The position numbers and the translations under genes were made by a program. DNA of 5,554 bases from the NCBI GenBank assembly GCA_937915735.1, contig CALGGS010000230.1, positions 1-5,554 on the forward strand. The letters are read 5' to 3'. This document shows, in pieces, positions 1-5,401 of this stretch. A model generated the notes under the pieces. It searched no databases and was not told where the DNA came from. It saw nothing but the letters and a program-made list of their open reading frames with translations. This DNA is from an uncultured Treponema sp. (GTDB lineage: Bacteria; Spirochaetota; Spirochaetia; Treponematales; Treponemataceae). How positions within the stretch are numbered: the first letter of the stretch is position 1; each line of letters opens with the position of its first letter.

Positions 1-555
1 ACACAAATTGCTCCTGCGATTGAAGAACACACATTCAAAACATCAAGCGAATTAACAGAATACACTTTAAAAAATGCAGTTGTCAACGAAAGTACTGGTA
101 CAACCCCGATTTACAGAATATCTGTATCGTTACTAAACAAAGACGGCTCAATCAAAAAGAATTTTGCGATAGGTTCAGCAGCTGACGAAAATACTTGTAC
201 ATACACAAGCAACACAAATAAACTTACATTTGCGGAAGGTGCTGTCTCTGTAGGCGACAAGCTTTTTGTGGCTTATGAATACGCTACCAGTAATGCTACT
301 GTTGTTTACGACCAATCAGACAAAACACCAAAGGCAATGGAAATGTGGGCTGAGTTTATCGGTCATGATGTTTGCGACCCTGATACTGTTTATGTGGGAT
401 ATTGCGTATTCCCAAAAGCTACTCTTTCGCCCAGCACAACGGTAAATTTCGGACGAGAGGAGAATTTTGAATTTTCTTTCTCGGCTGAACAGGATTATTG
501 TGACGACAAGAAACAGCTTTTCAGAATTGTTATGGTCGAAAATGCCACAGCATAA
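1..555 (+). CDS. Phage-like structural (tail-type) protein, 5'-truncated by the window edge
   Basis: The frame is open from base 1 to the TAA at 553-555, giving 184 residues with no start in the window. An internal GTG at 268 could start a 95-residue protein, but the open frame upstream reads as ordinary protein, so the gene almost certainly begins before the window. The C-terminal part has an alternating hydrophobic, beta-rich pattern (VYVGYCVFPKATLS, FEFSFSAEQ, LFRIVMVE). It resembles C-terminal regions of major tail or structural proteins from Firmicutes-type phages, in which a strand ending near CVFPKA is followed by an acidic Cys-containing loop and a final hydrophobic strand. There is no signal peptide or membrane segment in the visible part. 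The next gene starts 13 bases downstream behind a strong Shine-Dalgarno sequence, as in a compact phage operon. The tail-protein call rests on remembered family style; a virion protein of another kind is possible. Confidence 0.55.
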   Translation, partial: TQIAPAIEEHTFKTSSELTEYTLKNAVVNESTGTTPIYRISVSLLNKDGSIKKNFAIGSAADENTCTYTSNTNKLTFAEGAVSVGDKLFVAYEYATSNATVVYDQSDKTPKAMEMWAEFIGHDVCDPDTVYVGYCVFPKATLSPSTTVNFGREENFEFSFSAEQDYCDDKKQLFRIVMVENATA

Positions 556-568
556 GGCGGTGACATAA

Positions 569-850
569 ATGCCAACAATAAACGCTAAATGCCAGATTTG
601 TGGCAATGGCTATCATAGATGTGCGAAATGCAAGGATATTCCACATTACAAAAACGTTGTTGATACTCCTGAATGTTTCGGTATTTACTGCATACTGCAT
701 GAATACCGCGAAAACGTGATTAACGGTACTGAGGCAACAGAACGTTTTGAAAGATTGGATATTAAGTACGATAAATTAATTCCTGCGATAAATGGTGTTA
801 TACTTTCTAAGGTTTCGAAATTCTCTTTTGGTAAGATTGTTACTATTTGA
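569..850 (+). CDS. Small CxxC/CxxC putative zinc-binding protein of phage type, C-terminus replaced at a junction
   Basis: The start ATG at 569 follows TAAGGCGGTGA (553-563), a near-perfect Shine-Dalgarno sequence, so the start is well supported. The 93-residue product carries CQIC (residues 8-11), CAKC (18-21), and a further Cys before FGIY. It is therefore likely a small zinc-ribbon-like protein. Proteins with a CxICGxxYxxCxxC start, a Cys near FxIY and a short charged helical tail occur beside structural genes in phages and prophages; their function is unknown to me. The position directly after a tail-type gene fits that setting. The last 12 or so residues (KVSKFSFGKIVTI) are suspect. In the region 805-845 the DNA changes into sequence whose third frame encodes thymidylate kinase, so the natural C-terminus is probably missing and the stop at 848-850 is fortuitous. 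Not a recognised named gene. Confidence 0.55.
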   Translation: MPTINAKCQICGNGYHRCAKCKDIPHYKNVVDTPECFGIYCILHEYRENVINGTEATERFERLDIKYDKLIPAINGVILSKVSKFSFGKIVTI

Positions 851-1058
851 TATTGATATTGAAACATCTATGACAAGAGTCGGAAAAGAAAAAGACAGAA
901 TGGAATCCGCAGGAATAGAGTTTTTTGAAAGGGGTAGAAAAGGGTTCTTAGAAATTGCAAAGCAAGAGCCTAAAAGGGTTAAAGTTATATCTTCAACCCA
1001 ATCTATAGATGTAATACATAATCAAGTTTTGGAGATTTTCGAAAATGCAATTAGATGA
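792..1058 (+). pseudogene. tmk: Thymidylate kinase, 3' remnant (C-terminal ~70 residues)
   Basis: From about base 840 this frame encodes LLFDIDIETSMTRV, then GKEKDRMESAGIEFFERGR, then KGFLEIAKQEPKRVKVI and SIDVIHNQVLEIF, ending at TGA 1056-1058. This is the C-terminal half of dTMP kinase, which phosphorylates dTMP to dTDP in the cytoplasm. The family features are the core strand ending in DxxxExxxxR, the LID region with its arginine followed by R-hydrophobic-E, the helix of type EFFxRVRxGYLxIA, and a final helix after SI. The P-loop and nucleotide-binding N-terminal ~130 residues are absent. In-frame sequence upstream of about 835 shows no tmk similarity, and a stop lies at 789-791. The ATG at 792 has no ribosome-binding site and falls in the phage-like segment, so this is a fragment rather than a functional gene. 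Its end overlaps the prfB start by 14 bases, as expected if tmk and prfB were neighbours in the source genome. Confidence 0.72.
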
Positions 1059-1083
1059 AATAAAACAACGTGTAGATAAAAAC

Positions 1084-1099
1084 AAGGAGTGTCTTTGAC
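1084..1099 (+). promoter_or_regulatory. RF2-type +1 programmed ribosomal frameshift site
   Basis: The site reads AAGGAG (1084-1089), a 3-base spacer TGT, then CTT TGA C (1093-1099). The internal Shine-Dalgarno element, its spacing and the slippery CTT followed by a UGA stop in a poor context match the known prfB autoregulatory signal (AGGGGG TAT CTT TGA C in E. coli). In that system low RF2 lets the ribosome slip from CUU to UUU and continue in the +1 frame. Translation in the +1 frame after the site gives RF2-like protein, which confirms the shift. Here the gene body downstream is missing, so the element is a relic or now controls a chimeric frame. Confidence 0.88.
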
Positions 1100-1195
1100 T
1101 GTTCTAAACTAAAATCAGATTTGGACTCTCTTGAAACAAAATTACAGTCTCCGGAAGTATGGGCAAATCAAAAACTTGCCTCTGAGTTTGGACAA

Positions 1196-1270
1196 CAGGT
1201 CCGTGAAATTAAAGATAAATACAGCGAAGAACTTGCGACAAAGCTTTTTGGCGGGAGGTTGCCTGAATGA
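1196..1270 (+). pseudogene. Probable 3' end of the gene normally preceding atpA in the V-ATPase operon
   Basis: The last ~24 codons before atpA encode VREIKDKYSEELATKLFGG followed by RLPE and a TGA that overlaps the atpA ATG (ATGA, 1267-1270). This stretch no longer resembles RF2. The 4-base stop/start overlap is typical of translationally coupled operon partners. It is therefore most likely the C-terminus of the native upstream V-ATPase operon gene; in spirochaetes I would expect subunit E or the small conserved operon protein annotated as DUF2764. The fragment is too short for a firm family assignment. It contains the atpA ribosome-binding site GGGAGGT (1253-1259), 7 bases before the ATG. 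Confidence 0.45.
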
Positions 1271-3033
1271 GCGTTATCACAGGAAAAATTACCAGAATAT
1301 CAGGACCGATTGTTTATGCCGAGGGGCTTGAAGGCTGTGGCCTTTACGATGTGGTTGATGTCGGAAACAAGAAAATCATCGGTGAAATTATCCGCCAGAA
1401 CGAAGGAAAGGCGACGATTCAGGTATACGAAGATGACACCGGAATGAAAATCGGTGAAGAAGTTGTCTGTAATGGCCGTCCGCTTTCATTAAGACTTGGA
1501 CCTGGCCTTGTCGGTACGATTTACGACGGAATTCAGCGTCCTCTCAAAAATATGTTTGAAAAATCTGGCCCATTTTTAACTCCGGGTGAGAGAACTGAGC
1601 CAATTGATACAGAAAAAAAATGGAAAATGACTGTCAGCGAGGACGTTTGTGAGGGTATGGAAATTTCTGCCGGCCTTGTTTTGGGCTATGTTCAGGAAAC
1701 AGAGTCTATCCGTCACAAAATTATGGTTCCGCCTACGGTTAGGGGAAAAGTTCTAAAATCTTTTAAAGGCGAAGGTGAGTACACTGTCGATGATGTAATA
1801 GGAACTACTGATTTAGGCGAGGAAATCAAGCTTTCTCATTACTGGCCGCTTCGCGTTCCTCGTCCTTATGCACAAAAACTTGAGGTAAGTCAGCCGCTTA
1901 TTACAGGCCAGCGAGTAATCGATGTGTTTTTCCCTCTTTCTAAGGGCGGAACGGCAGCTATTCCTGGCGGTTTCGGAACCGGAAAAACAATGACCCAGCA
2001 CGCAATCGCAAAATGGTGTGACGCCGACTTAATCGTTTATATCGGTTGCGGTGAGCGCGGTAACGAAATGACCGATGTCCTTACGGAATTCCCGACTTTG
2101 ATTGACCCGCGCACTGGCCGTTCCCTTATGGAGAGGACTATTCTTATCGCAAATACTTCAAATATGCCTGTCGCAGCCCGCGAAGTCTCCCTTTATTCAG
2201 GAATTACTTTGGCAGAATATTACCGGGATATGGGAATGCATGTCGCAATTATGGCGGACTCAACAAGCCGCTGGGCAGAGGCCTTGCGTGAGCTTTCTGG
2301 CCGAATGGAAGAAATGCCTGCAGAAGAAGGCTTCCCTGCATACTTACCGACTCGATTGGCAGAATTCTACGAAAGAGCTGGTAGAGTAAGCGCTCTTTGT
2401 GGTGAAGAAGGCAGCGTTTCTGTAATTGGTGCTGTTTCTCCTCCAGGAGGCGACTTTTCTGAGCCGGTAACTCAGCATACAAAGCGATTTATCCGCTGTT
2501 TCTGGGCACTCGACCGAGAGCTTGCGAATGCCCGCCATTATCCTGCAATCGGCTGGATTGAAAGCTACTCTGAATATGCCGAGGAAATTCGTGAATGGTG
2601 GGATAAGCTTGACCCGTCCTGGGCAGAAGTCCGCTTGGCGGCCCTTGAGCTTTTAAAAGAAGAGCAGCGGCTTCAGCAGATTGTCCGCTTGATTGGTCCT
2701 GACGCTCTTCCTGACGAAAAACGAATCGTCCTTACTGTCGCCGATATGATTAAAAACGGCTTCTTGCAGCAAAGTGCCTTCGATTCTGTCGATGTCTACT
2801 CTGTTCCGGAAAAGCAGATTGCAATTCTTATGTTGATGATGAACTATTACAAGCGTGCTGTTGCCGTAATCAAGGCCGGCGCTCCGCTTCCGACGGTTGC
2901 ATCTCTTCCAATAAAGGACGAAATTGTTCGCTTAAAATCATCAGTTCCCAACGACAAGCTTGAGATGATAAAAGAAACCGAGGGAAAGCTTGACGAGCAG
3001 ATGGGAAATCTTGAGAGGCAGTTTAAGCGATAA
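1267..3033 (+). CDS. atpA: V/A-type ATP synthase catalytic subunit A
   Basis: This 588-residue protein is the catalytic, ATP-binding subunit of the V1/A1 sector, which couples ATP hydrolysis or synthesis to ion movement through the membrane sector. It has an N-terminal beta-barrel (about residues 1-70). A V/A-specific non-homologous insert follows (about 110-190), which separates it from F-type beta and from subunit B. The Walker A loop is GGFGTGKT (234-241). GERGNEM (262-268) holds the catalytic glutamate E263. The Walker B/arginine region is HVAIMADSTSRWAEALRE (325-342), followed by GRMEEMPAEEGFPAYLPTRL, then SPPGGDFSEP (391-400) and a helical C-terminal domain. Length is normal for the family (about 580-600) and no frameshift is present. 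The start is fixed by GGGAGGT 7 bases upstream and the ATGA overlap with the preceding frame. Oddly, no subunit B gene follows, and a convergent gene ends 9 bases away. Whether it pumps protons or sodium cannot be read from this subunit. Confidence 0.97.
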   Translation: MSVITGKITRISGPIVYAEGLEGCGLYDVVDVGNKKIIGEIIRQNEGKATIQVYEDDTGMKIGEEVVCNGRPLSLRLGPGLVGTIYDGIQRPLKNMFEKSGPFLTPGERTEPIDTEKKWKMTVSEDVCEGMEISAGLVLGYVQETESIRHKIMVPPTVRGKVLKSFKGEGEYTVDDVIGTTDLGEEIKLSHYWPLRVPRPYAQKLEVSQPLITGQRVIDVFFPLSKGGTAAIPGGFGTGKTMTQHAIAKWCDADLIVYIGCGERGNEMTDVLTEFPTLIDPRTGRSLMERTILIANTSNMPVAAREVSLYSGITLAEYYRDMGMHVAIMADSTSRWAEALRELSGRMEEMPAEEGFPAYLPTRLAEFYERAGRVSALCGEEGSVSVIGAVSPPGGDFSEPVTQHTKRFIRCFWALDRELANARHYPAIGWIESYSEYAEEIREWWDKLDPSWAEVRLAALELLKEEQRLQQIVRLIGPDALPDEKRIVLTVADMIKNGFLQQSAFDSVDVYSVPEKQIAILMLMMNYYKRAVAVIKAGAPLPTVASLPIKDEIVRLKSSVPNDKLEMIKETEGKLDEQMGNLERQFKR

Positions 3034-3042
3034 GCTGTTTCC

Positions 3043-4059
3043 TTAAAAATTCACAGTGCAGGTGATTGGCAGATGGTCTGAATATCCCTTTCCGGTCCAG
3101 ATTTTGTATCGAATTGGCTTCCCTTCGGAATCTGCCCATTCTCCTGAATCTTCCGCACAGAATTCACTGACTTCACATTCCCCGCCGGCAAAAAAATGGT
3201 CAATTTTTTCCCATTCATTTTGATAAAAATAGCTTCCTCGCTCTCTGAATTGTCCATTTTCTAAAATCCACGGCGAATAAACTTCAATATCGCTTTCTCC
3301 GTGTAAAATAACATTTTTTTCTGCATTTATTATCGTAAATTCTGAAATATCTTTATTAAAATCCCCGCAGGCAAAAACAGATTTGTTTTTTTCGAGAGCC
3401 TTTGTCATAAGGCTTGCGAGCGTTTTTTCCTGTCGCTTTCTCCAGATTTCAGAAGCCAGAGCCCCGCCGCTCTTGCTTTTCCAGTGATTCACGAAAAAAA
3501 TTAGAGTCCTGTCTTTTTTGTAAAGTGAAAATTGAATGACAGGTCTCATCGCCGGCTGGGCTGCGTTTCCGTGAATATCCATTGAGTGAACGGAAATCTC
3601 TCCCATTGGTAAGCGGGAAAGGACACCGCAGCCAATGGAGCTTCCTTCTTCGGCCGCAAAAAAGGCATAATTATAAAGGCTTGAAAACTCAAAGGTTCCT
3701 GAAAGCCTGTTTGCTATGTCCTGAAGCTGAGACTCCTTTTCCAGCTCTTCCATAACGACGACATCAGCGTCCAGCGTTTTTATGACGGAGGCAAGCCGTT
3801 CAAGCCTTGTGCCGTATTTTTCCTCACTCCAGCCGCTTTTTGAAGACTTATACTCCGTGTACTCATTCCCGTCAAATTGGGCGTCAAAAAAAGTTTGCAA
3901 ATTCCAGTTCATCACCCTTATGCTTTGCTTTTCAGACTTAGAATTCTGACTAGTTTCACAAGAATTGGTATTACAAGAAAATAATCCCAACATCATGACA
4001 GAAAATAAAACCTGTCGTCCCAGCGCAAAATAACGCCAAAAAATCCTATTTTGTCTCAT
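3043..4059 (-). CDS. Endonuclease/exonuclease/phosphatase-family lipoprotein
   Basis: This 338-residue protein has the full motif series of the metal-dependent EEP (DNase I-like) phosphoesterase fold: NWNLQTFFD (N53), ADVVVMEELE (metal ligand E105), NHWKSK (H192), CGDFN (D233, N235), KIDHFF (285-290) and the terminal SDHLPI (D328, H329). It should cleave phosphodiester or phosphomonoester bonds; substrates in this superfamily range from DNA/RNA to phospholipids and cannot be told here. The N-terminus has basic residues, a hydrophobic stretch and LFSC with Cys29, a loose lipobox accepted in spirochaetes. Export and lipid anchoring are therefore likely, and the enzyme would act outside the cytoplasm, perhaps in nutrient scavenging. 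I chose ATG 4059. An in-frame TTG at 4095 would add 12 residues, but it lacks a ribosome-binding site and overlaps a possible -10 element. No clear Shine-Dalgarno precedes 4059 either. Its stop lies 9 bases from the convergent atpA stop, with no terminator visible between them. Confidence 0.9.
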   Translation of the reverse strand: MRQNRIFWRYFALGRQVLFSVMMLGLFSCNTNSCETSQNSKSEKQSIRVMNWNLQTFFDAQFDGNEYTEYKSSKSGWSEEKYGTRLERLASVIKTLDADVVVMEELEKESQLQDIANRLSGTFEFSSLYNYAFFAAEEGSSIGCGVLSRLPMGEISVHSMDIHGNAAQPAMRPVIQFSLYKKDRTLIFFVNHWKSKSGGALASEIWRKRQEKTLASLMTKALEKNKSVFACGDFNKDISEFTIINAEKNVILHGESDIEVYSPWILENGQFRERGSYFYQNEWEKIDHFFAGGECEVSEFCAEDSGEWADSEGKPIRYKIWTGKGYSDHLPITCTVNF

Positions 4060-4084
4060 ACTATAAGTAATGAAAAGAAAAGTA

Positions 4085-4138
4085 ATTTTCGGCAATTATA
4101 TGTAATAAAATTTTGTTATATTTGAGAGAATTGTTAAA
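4085..4138. repeat. Imperfect direct repeat, copy A
   Basis: This 54-base segment aligns without gaps to 4281-4334 with 45 identical positions by hand count. It begins with the shared 14-mer ATTTTCGGCAATTA and includes the shared core TTTTGTTATAT. Copy A abuts the start of the EEP lipoprotein gene and contains TATAAT and TATAAC on the minus strand. The two copies flank the hairpin cluster at 4170-4280. Confidence 0.75.
4095..4100 (-). promoter_or_regulatory. Possible -10 element for the EEP lipoprotein gene
   Basis: On the minus strand this reads TATAAT, a perfect -10 hexamer, 35 bases upstream of the chosen ATG at 4059. That position would give a leader of about 30 bases. No convincing -35 hexamer stands 16-18 bases upstream, and the surroundings are so AT-rich that chance matches are common. 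A second candidate, TATAAC, lies a little further upstream within the same repeat (4085-4138) and is conserved in the other copy (4281-4334). Confidence 0.25.
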
Positions 4139-4169
4139 CTAGGGAAAAGTTGAAATTTTGCAAGAAAAG

Positions 4170-4291
4170 TTGCCGAAATACCTCGCACACGGAGGTGCGA
4201 GCAAAGGCAGAGAGAATTTTCTGAAAAAGAAAATTCTCGTACGAAAGTTCAAAATCCAGGGAAGGATTTTGAACTTCGATATTTTCGGCAA
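4170..4291. repeat. Structured intergenic element: three perfect hairpins inside a closing stem
   Basis: Three perfect inverted repeats follow one another. The first is CTCGCAC/GTGCGAG (4182-4188 with 4195-4201, 6-base loop). The second is GAGAATTTTC/GAAAATTCTC (4212-4221 with 4229-4238, 7-base loop). The third is AAGTTCAAAATCC/GGATTTTGAACTT (4245-4257 with 4264-4276, 6-base loop). A fourth pairing, TTGCCGAAA (4170-4178) with TTTCGGCAA (4283-4291), encloses them, giving a branched cloverleaf-like fold. None of the hairpins is followed by a T-run on either strand, so they are not ordinary terminators. The arrangement suggests a MITE- or REP-like interspersed element, or a structured RNA, within the 331-base gap between the two minus-strand genes. 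No coding evidence is seen here; the 72-codon open frame on the minus strand merely reads through the hairpins. Confidence 0.7.
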
Positions 4292-4334
4292 TTAAAGACA
4301 ATAAATTTTTGTTATATCTGAAAAAATCGTTAAA
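4281..4334. repeat. Imperfect direct repeat, copy B
   Basis: Partner of the segment at 4085-4138, displaced by 196 bases. It lies between the hairpin cluster and the SPOR-gene terminator. On the minus strand it contains TATAAC with a weak TTAACT about 18 bases upstream, so it may be a promoter for a transcript running through the hairpin element towards the EEP gene. Its first 11 bases also form the 3' arm of the stem closing the hairpin cluster. Confidence 0.72.
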
Positions 4335-4338
4335 AGTT

Positions 4339-4367
4339 AAAAAAAAATCCACGGAATTCTCCGTGGA
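4339..4367 (-). terminator. Rho-independent terminator of the SPOR-domain gene
   Basis: On the minus strand the stem TCCACGGA (4367-4360), loop GAAT and stem TCCGTGGA (4355-4348) are followed at once by nine T residues (4347-4339). The stem is a perfect 8 bp and GC-rich, and begins 23 bases after the stop codon of the gene ending at 4391. This is a textbook intrinsic terminator. It implies that the downstream EEP lipoprotein gene is transcribed separately, from a promoter in 4096-4338. Confidence 0.92.
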
Positions 4368-4390
4368 CAGTATTTTTCAGTGTAAAAGGG

Positions 4391-5326
4391 TTAGTTTACG
4401 GCGGTGTTTACGATTACGCTTTTTGAAGAAGCGAATTTGTCAATCATACCGATTCTTGTCTGCCAGTATTCAGCCTCACTCTTCGTGATGTATGGGCCGA
4501 CTCGGACTCGGTAGAAGGTTTTCCCGTTTGAATCTGTGAATGTGAAAACCTCACTTGGAATTTTGTTAGATTCCAGGGTAGTGCGGGCTTCATCAGCATT
4601 TCGTTTGCTTGTGTAAGCCGCAGCCTGAACCCAGAAGCTGTCAGCTGCTTTTTTTGCAGTGCTTGCAACCTTAGCCTGAGTTTTAGCTTTTGTCGGCGCA
4701 CTTGCCGTTGCAGAAGATTTCTTTGCTTGTGACGAGCTTGAAGCTTTTGCCGTTGTTTTTGGAGCGGCTGCTACAGACTCAGCTTTTTTTGGAGCTGGAG
4801 CGTAATAATTTTCACTTGAAGAAGCCTTCGGACTTTGAGTTTCTGCTTCTGAATTTGCGCGAATCTGATTTTCTGTCAACTCATTTCTTGCTACTACAGC
4901 TGACTGAGCTGAAGAACTTGATTTGAGCGAATTTAAATCGATAGTCGTCGTTCCGTTTGAATAAAGTGTCGTGTTATCAGAAATTACTGTAAGCTTATCT
5001 GCGTGAATGGCAGAATTTGCCTCTTGATTCTGAGCGATTTTTTCTGGCTCGGCAGATTTTTCCGTGTTCATAAAAGGAGTAGGCGTGAGAGAAGCCGTTT
5101 GCTCTTGTGCAGCCGGAGTTTCTGAGTTAAATGAAAGGCTTGAAGAAGGTACTGGAGTCACACCGTTTTTTGTTGAGCTAATCCAGCCTGTCGAAGGATC
5201 AAAGCCGGACTGTAATCCAGAAGACTGCTGGACTGAAGGTGAATAAAGAATTAAAGCGGCGCCGACAACTACGAGCAAGAAAATTCCCGCAGCAGCAACA
5301 ATCCATAAAGTTTTTTTCTGTTCCAT
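4391..5326 (-). CDS. SPOR-domain single-pass membrane protein
   Basis: This 311-residue protein has a short basic N-terminus (MEQKK) and one transmembrane segment at about residues 7-28. A long low-complexity linker follows (about 33-228), rich in Ser, Ala, Thr, Gln and Lys, with a Lys/Ala/Ser stretch near 175-228. The C-terminal SPOR domain spans about 230-308: FWVQAAAYTSKRNADEA, then a beta-strand, then FYRVRVGPYITKSEAE. SPOR domains bind glycan strands of peptidoglycan lacking stem peptides, and many such proteins gather at division sites. The topology places the linker and SPOR domain in the periplasm, which supports a role in cell-wall growth or division, but the specific partner is unknown. 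Start ATG 5326 is supported by TAAGGGGAT six bases upstream (Shine-Dalgarno core 5333-5338) and by the fit of the transmembrane segment. A strong terminator follows, so it may be a single-gene transcript. It differs from canonical FtsN and DedD; no gene symbol is justified. Confidence 0.92.
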   Translation of the reverse strand: MEQKKTLWIVAAAGIFLLVVVGAALILYSPSVQQSSGLQSGFDPSTGWISSTKNGVTPVPSSSLSFNSETPAAQEQTASLTPTPFMNTEKSAEPEKIAQNQEANSAIHADKLTVISDNTTLYSNGTTTIDLNSLKSSSSAQSAVVARNELTENQIRANSEAETQSPKASSSENYYAPAPKKAESVAAAPKTTAKASSSSQAKKSSATASAPTKAKTQAKVASTAKKAADSFWVQAAAYTSKRNADEARTTLESNKIPSEVFTFTDSNGKTFYRVRVGPYITKSEAEYWQTRIGMIDKFASSKSVIVNTAVN

Positions 5327-5363
5327 AAAAATCCCCTTAGAAAAAATACATTTCTATAGATTG

Positions 5364-5391
5364 ATTATCGGTTTTTCAGAAAAATTGTTTA
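5364..5391 (-). promoter_or_regulatory. Possible promoter of the SPOR-domain gene
   Basis: On the minus strand TAAACA (5391-5386) and GATAAT (5369-5364) are separated by 16 bases and lie about 40 bases before the start codon at 5326. Each hexamer has four or five matches to the sigma-70 consensus. A TATAGA further downstream is an alternative -10. The region is AT-rich, so this is only a plausible candidate. Confidence 0.28.
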
Positions 5392-5401
5392 GAAAATTAG
5401 G

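Larger units (their letters stand above)
1045..1270 (+). pseudogene. prfB: Peptide chain release factor 2, 5' remnant with +1 programmed frameshift, fused to the V-ATPase-adjacent frame
   Basis: Release factor 2 recognises UGA and UAA stops and releases the finished peptide from the ribosome. ATG 1045 opens a 17-codon frame ending in TGA at 1096-1098. After a +1 shift at CTT the reading continues from 1097. The joined product begins MQLDEIKQRVDKNKECL, then DCSKLKSDLDSLETKL, then QSPEVWANQKLASEFG. This aligns by eye with the N-terminus of E. coli RF2, including the GYLD-like shift-site peptide and the PDVW-like motif. Only about 50 codons of RF2 remain. The GGQ and SPF-type recognition domains are missing, so no release factor is made. 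The sequence departs from RF2 near 1190-1200 and stays open to TGA 1268-1270, where it overlaps the atpA start. The start codon lies inside the end of the tmk remnant, which suggests translational coupling in the original operon. Confidence 0.82.

Noticed and set aside
268..555. GTG start giving a 95-residue protein
   Set aside because: The same frame is open to base 1 and encodes plausible protein upstream; no Shine-Dalgarno sequence precedes 268. The gene is truncated by the window instead.
1131..1331. A 66-codon plus-strand frame bridging the prfB remnant and atpA
   Set aside because: It is a third-frame shadow of the RF2-like and atpA coding sequence, with no ribosome-binding site and no protein-like pattern.
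2249..2538. Minus-strand open frames inside atpA
   Set aside because: They lie opposite highly conserved catalytic motifs of atpA and show no start signals; they are shadows.
3043..4095. Longer EEP lipoprotein starting at TTG 4095
   Set aside because: There is no ribosome-binding site, the start overlaps a TATAAT on the same strand, and the added residues only lengthen the region before the lipobox. ATG 4059 gives a compact signal peptide.
4170..4291. tRNA gene suggested by the cloverleaf-like fold
   Set aside because: The stem lengths (7, 10 and 13 bp), the 122-base size and the lack of T-loop and D-loop signature bases do not fit a tRNA.
4085..4334. CRISPR array
   Set aside because: There are only two repeat copies, 54 bases long and diverged, and the DNA between them is itself palindromic rather than spacer-like.
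4134..4352. A 72-codon open frame on the minus strand between the two envelope genes
   Set aside because: It runs through the perfect hairpins, the direct repeat and into the terminator, has no ribosome-binding site, and its Phe/Leu/Asn-rich product reflects AT-rich repeat sequence.
4444..5246. Other-frame open frames inside the SPOR gene on both strands
   Set aside because: They follow from the Ser/Ala/Lys low-complexity linker and the SPOR coding sequence, with no ribosome-binding sites.
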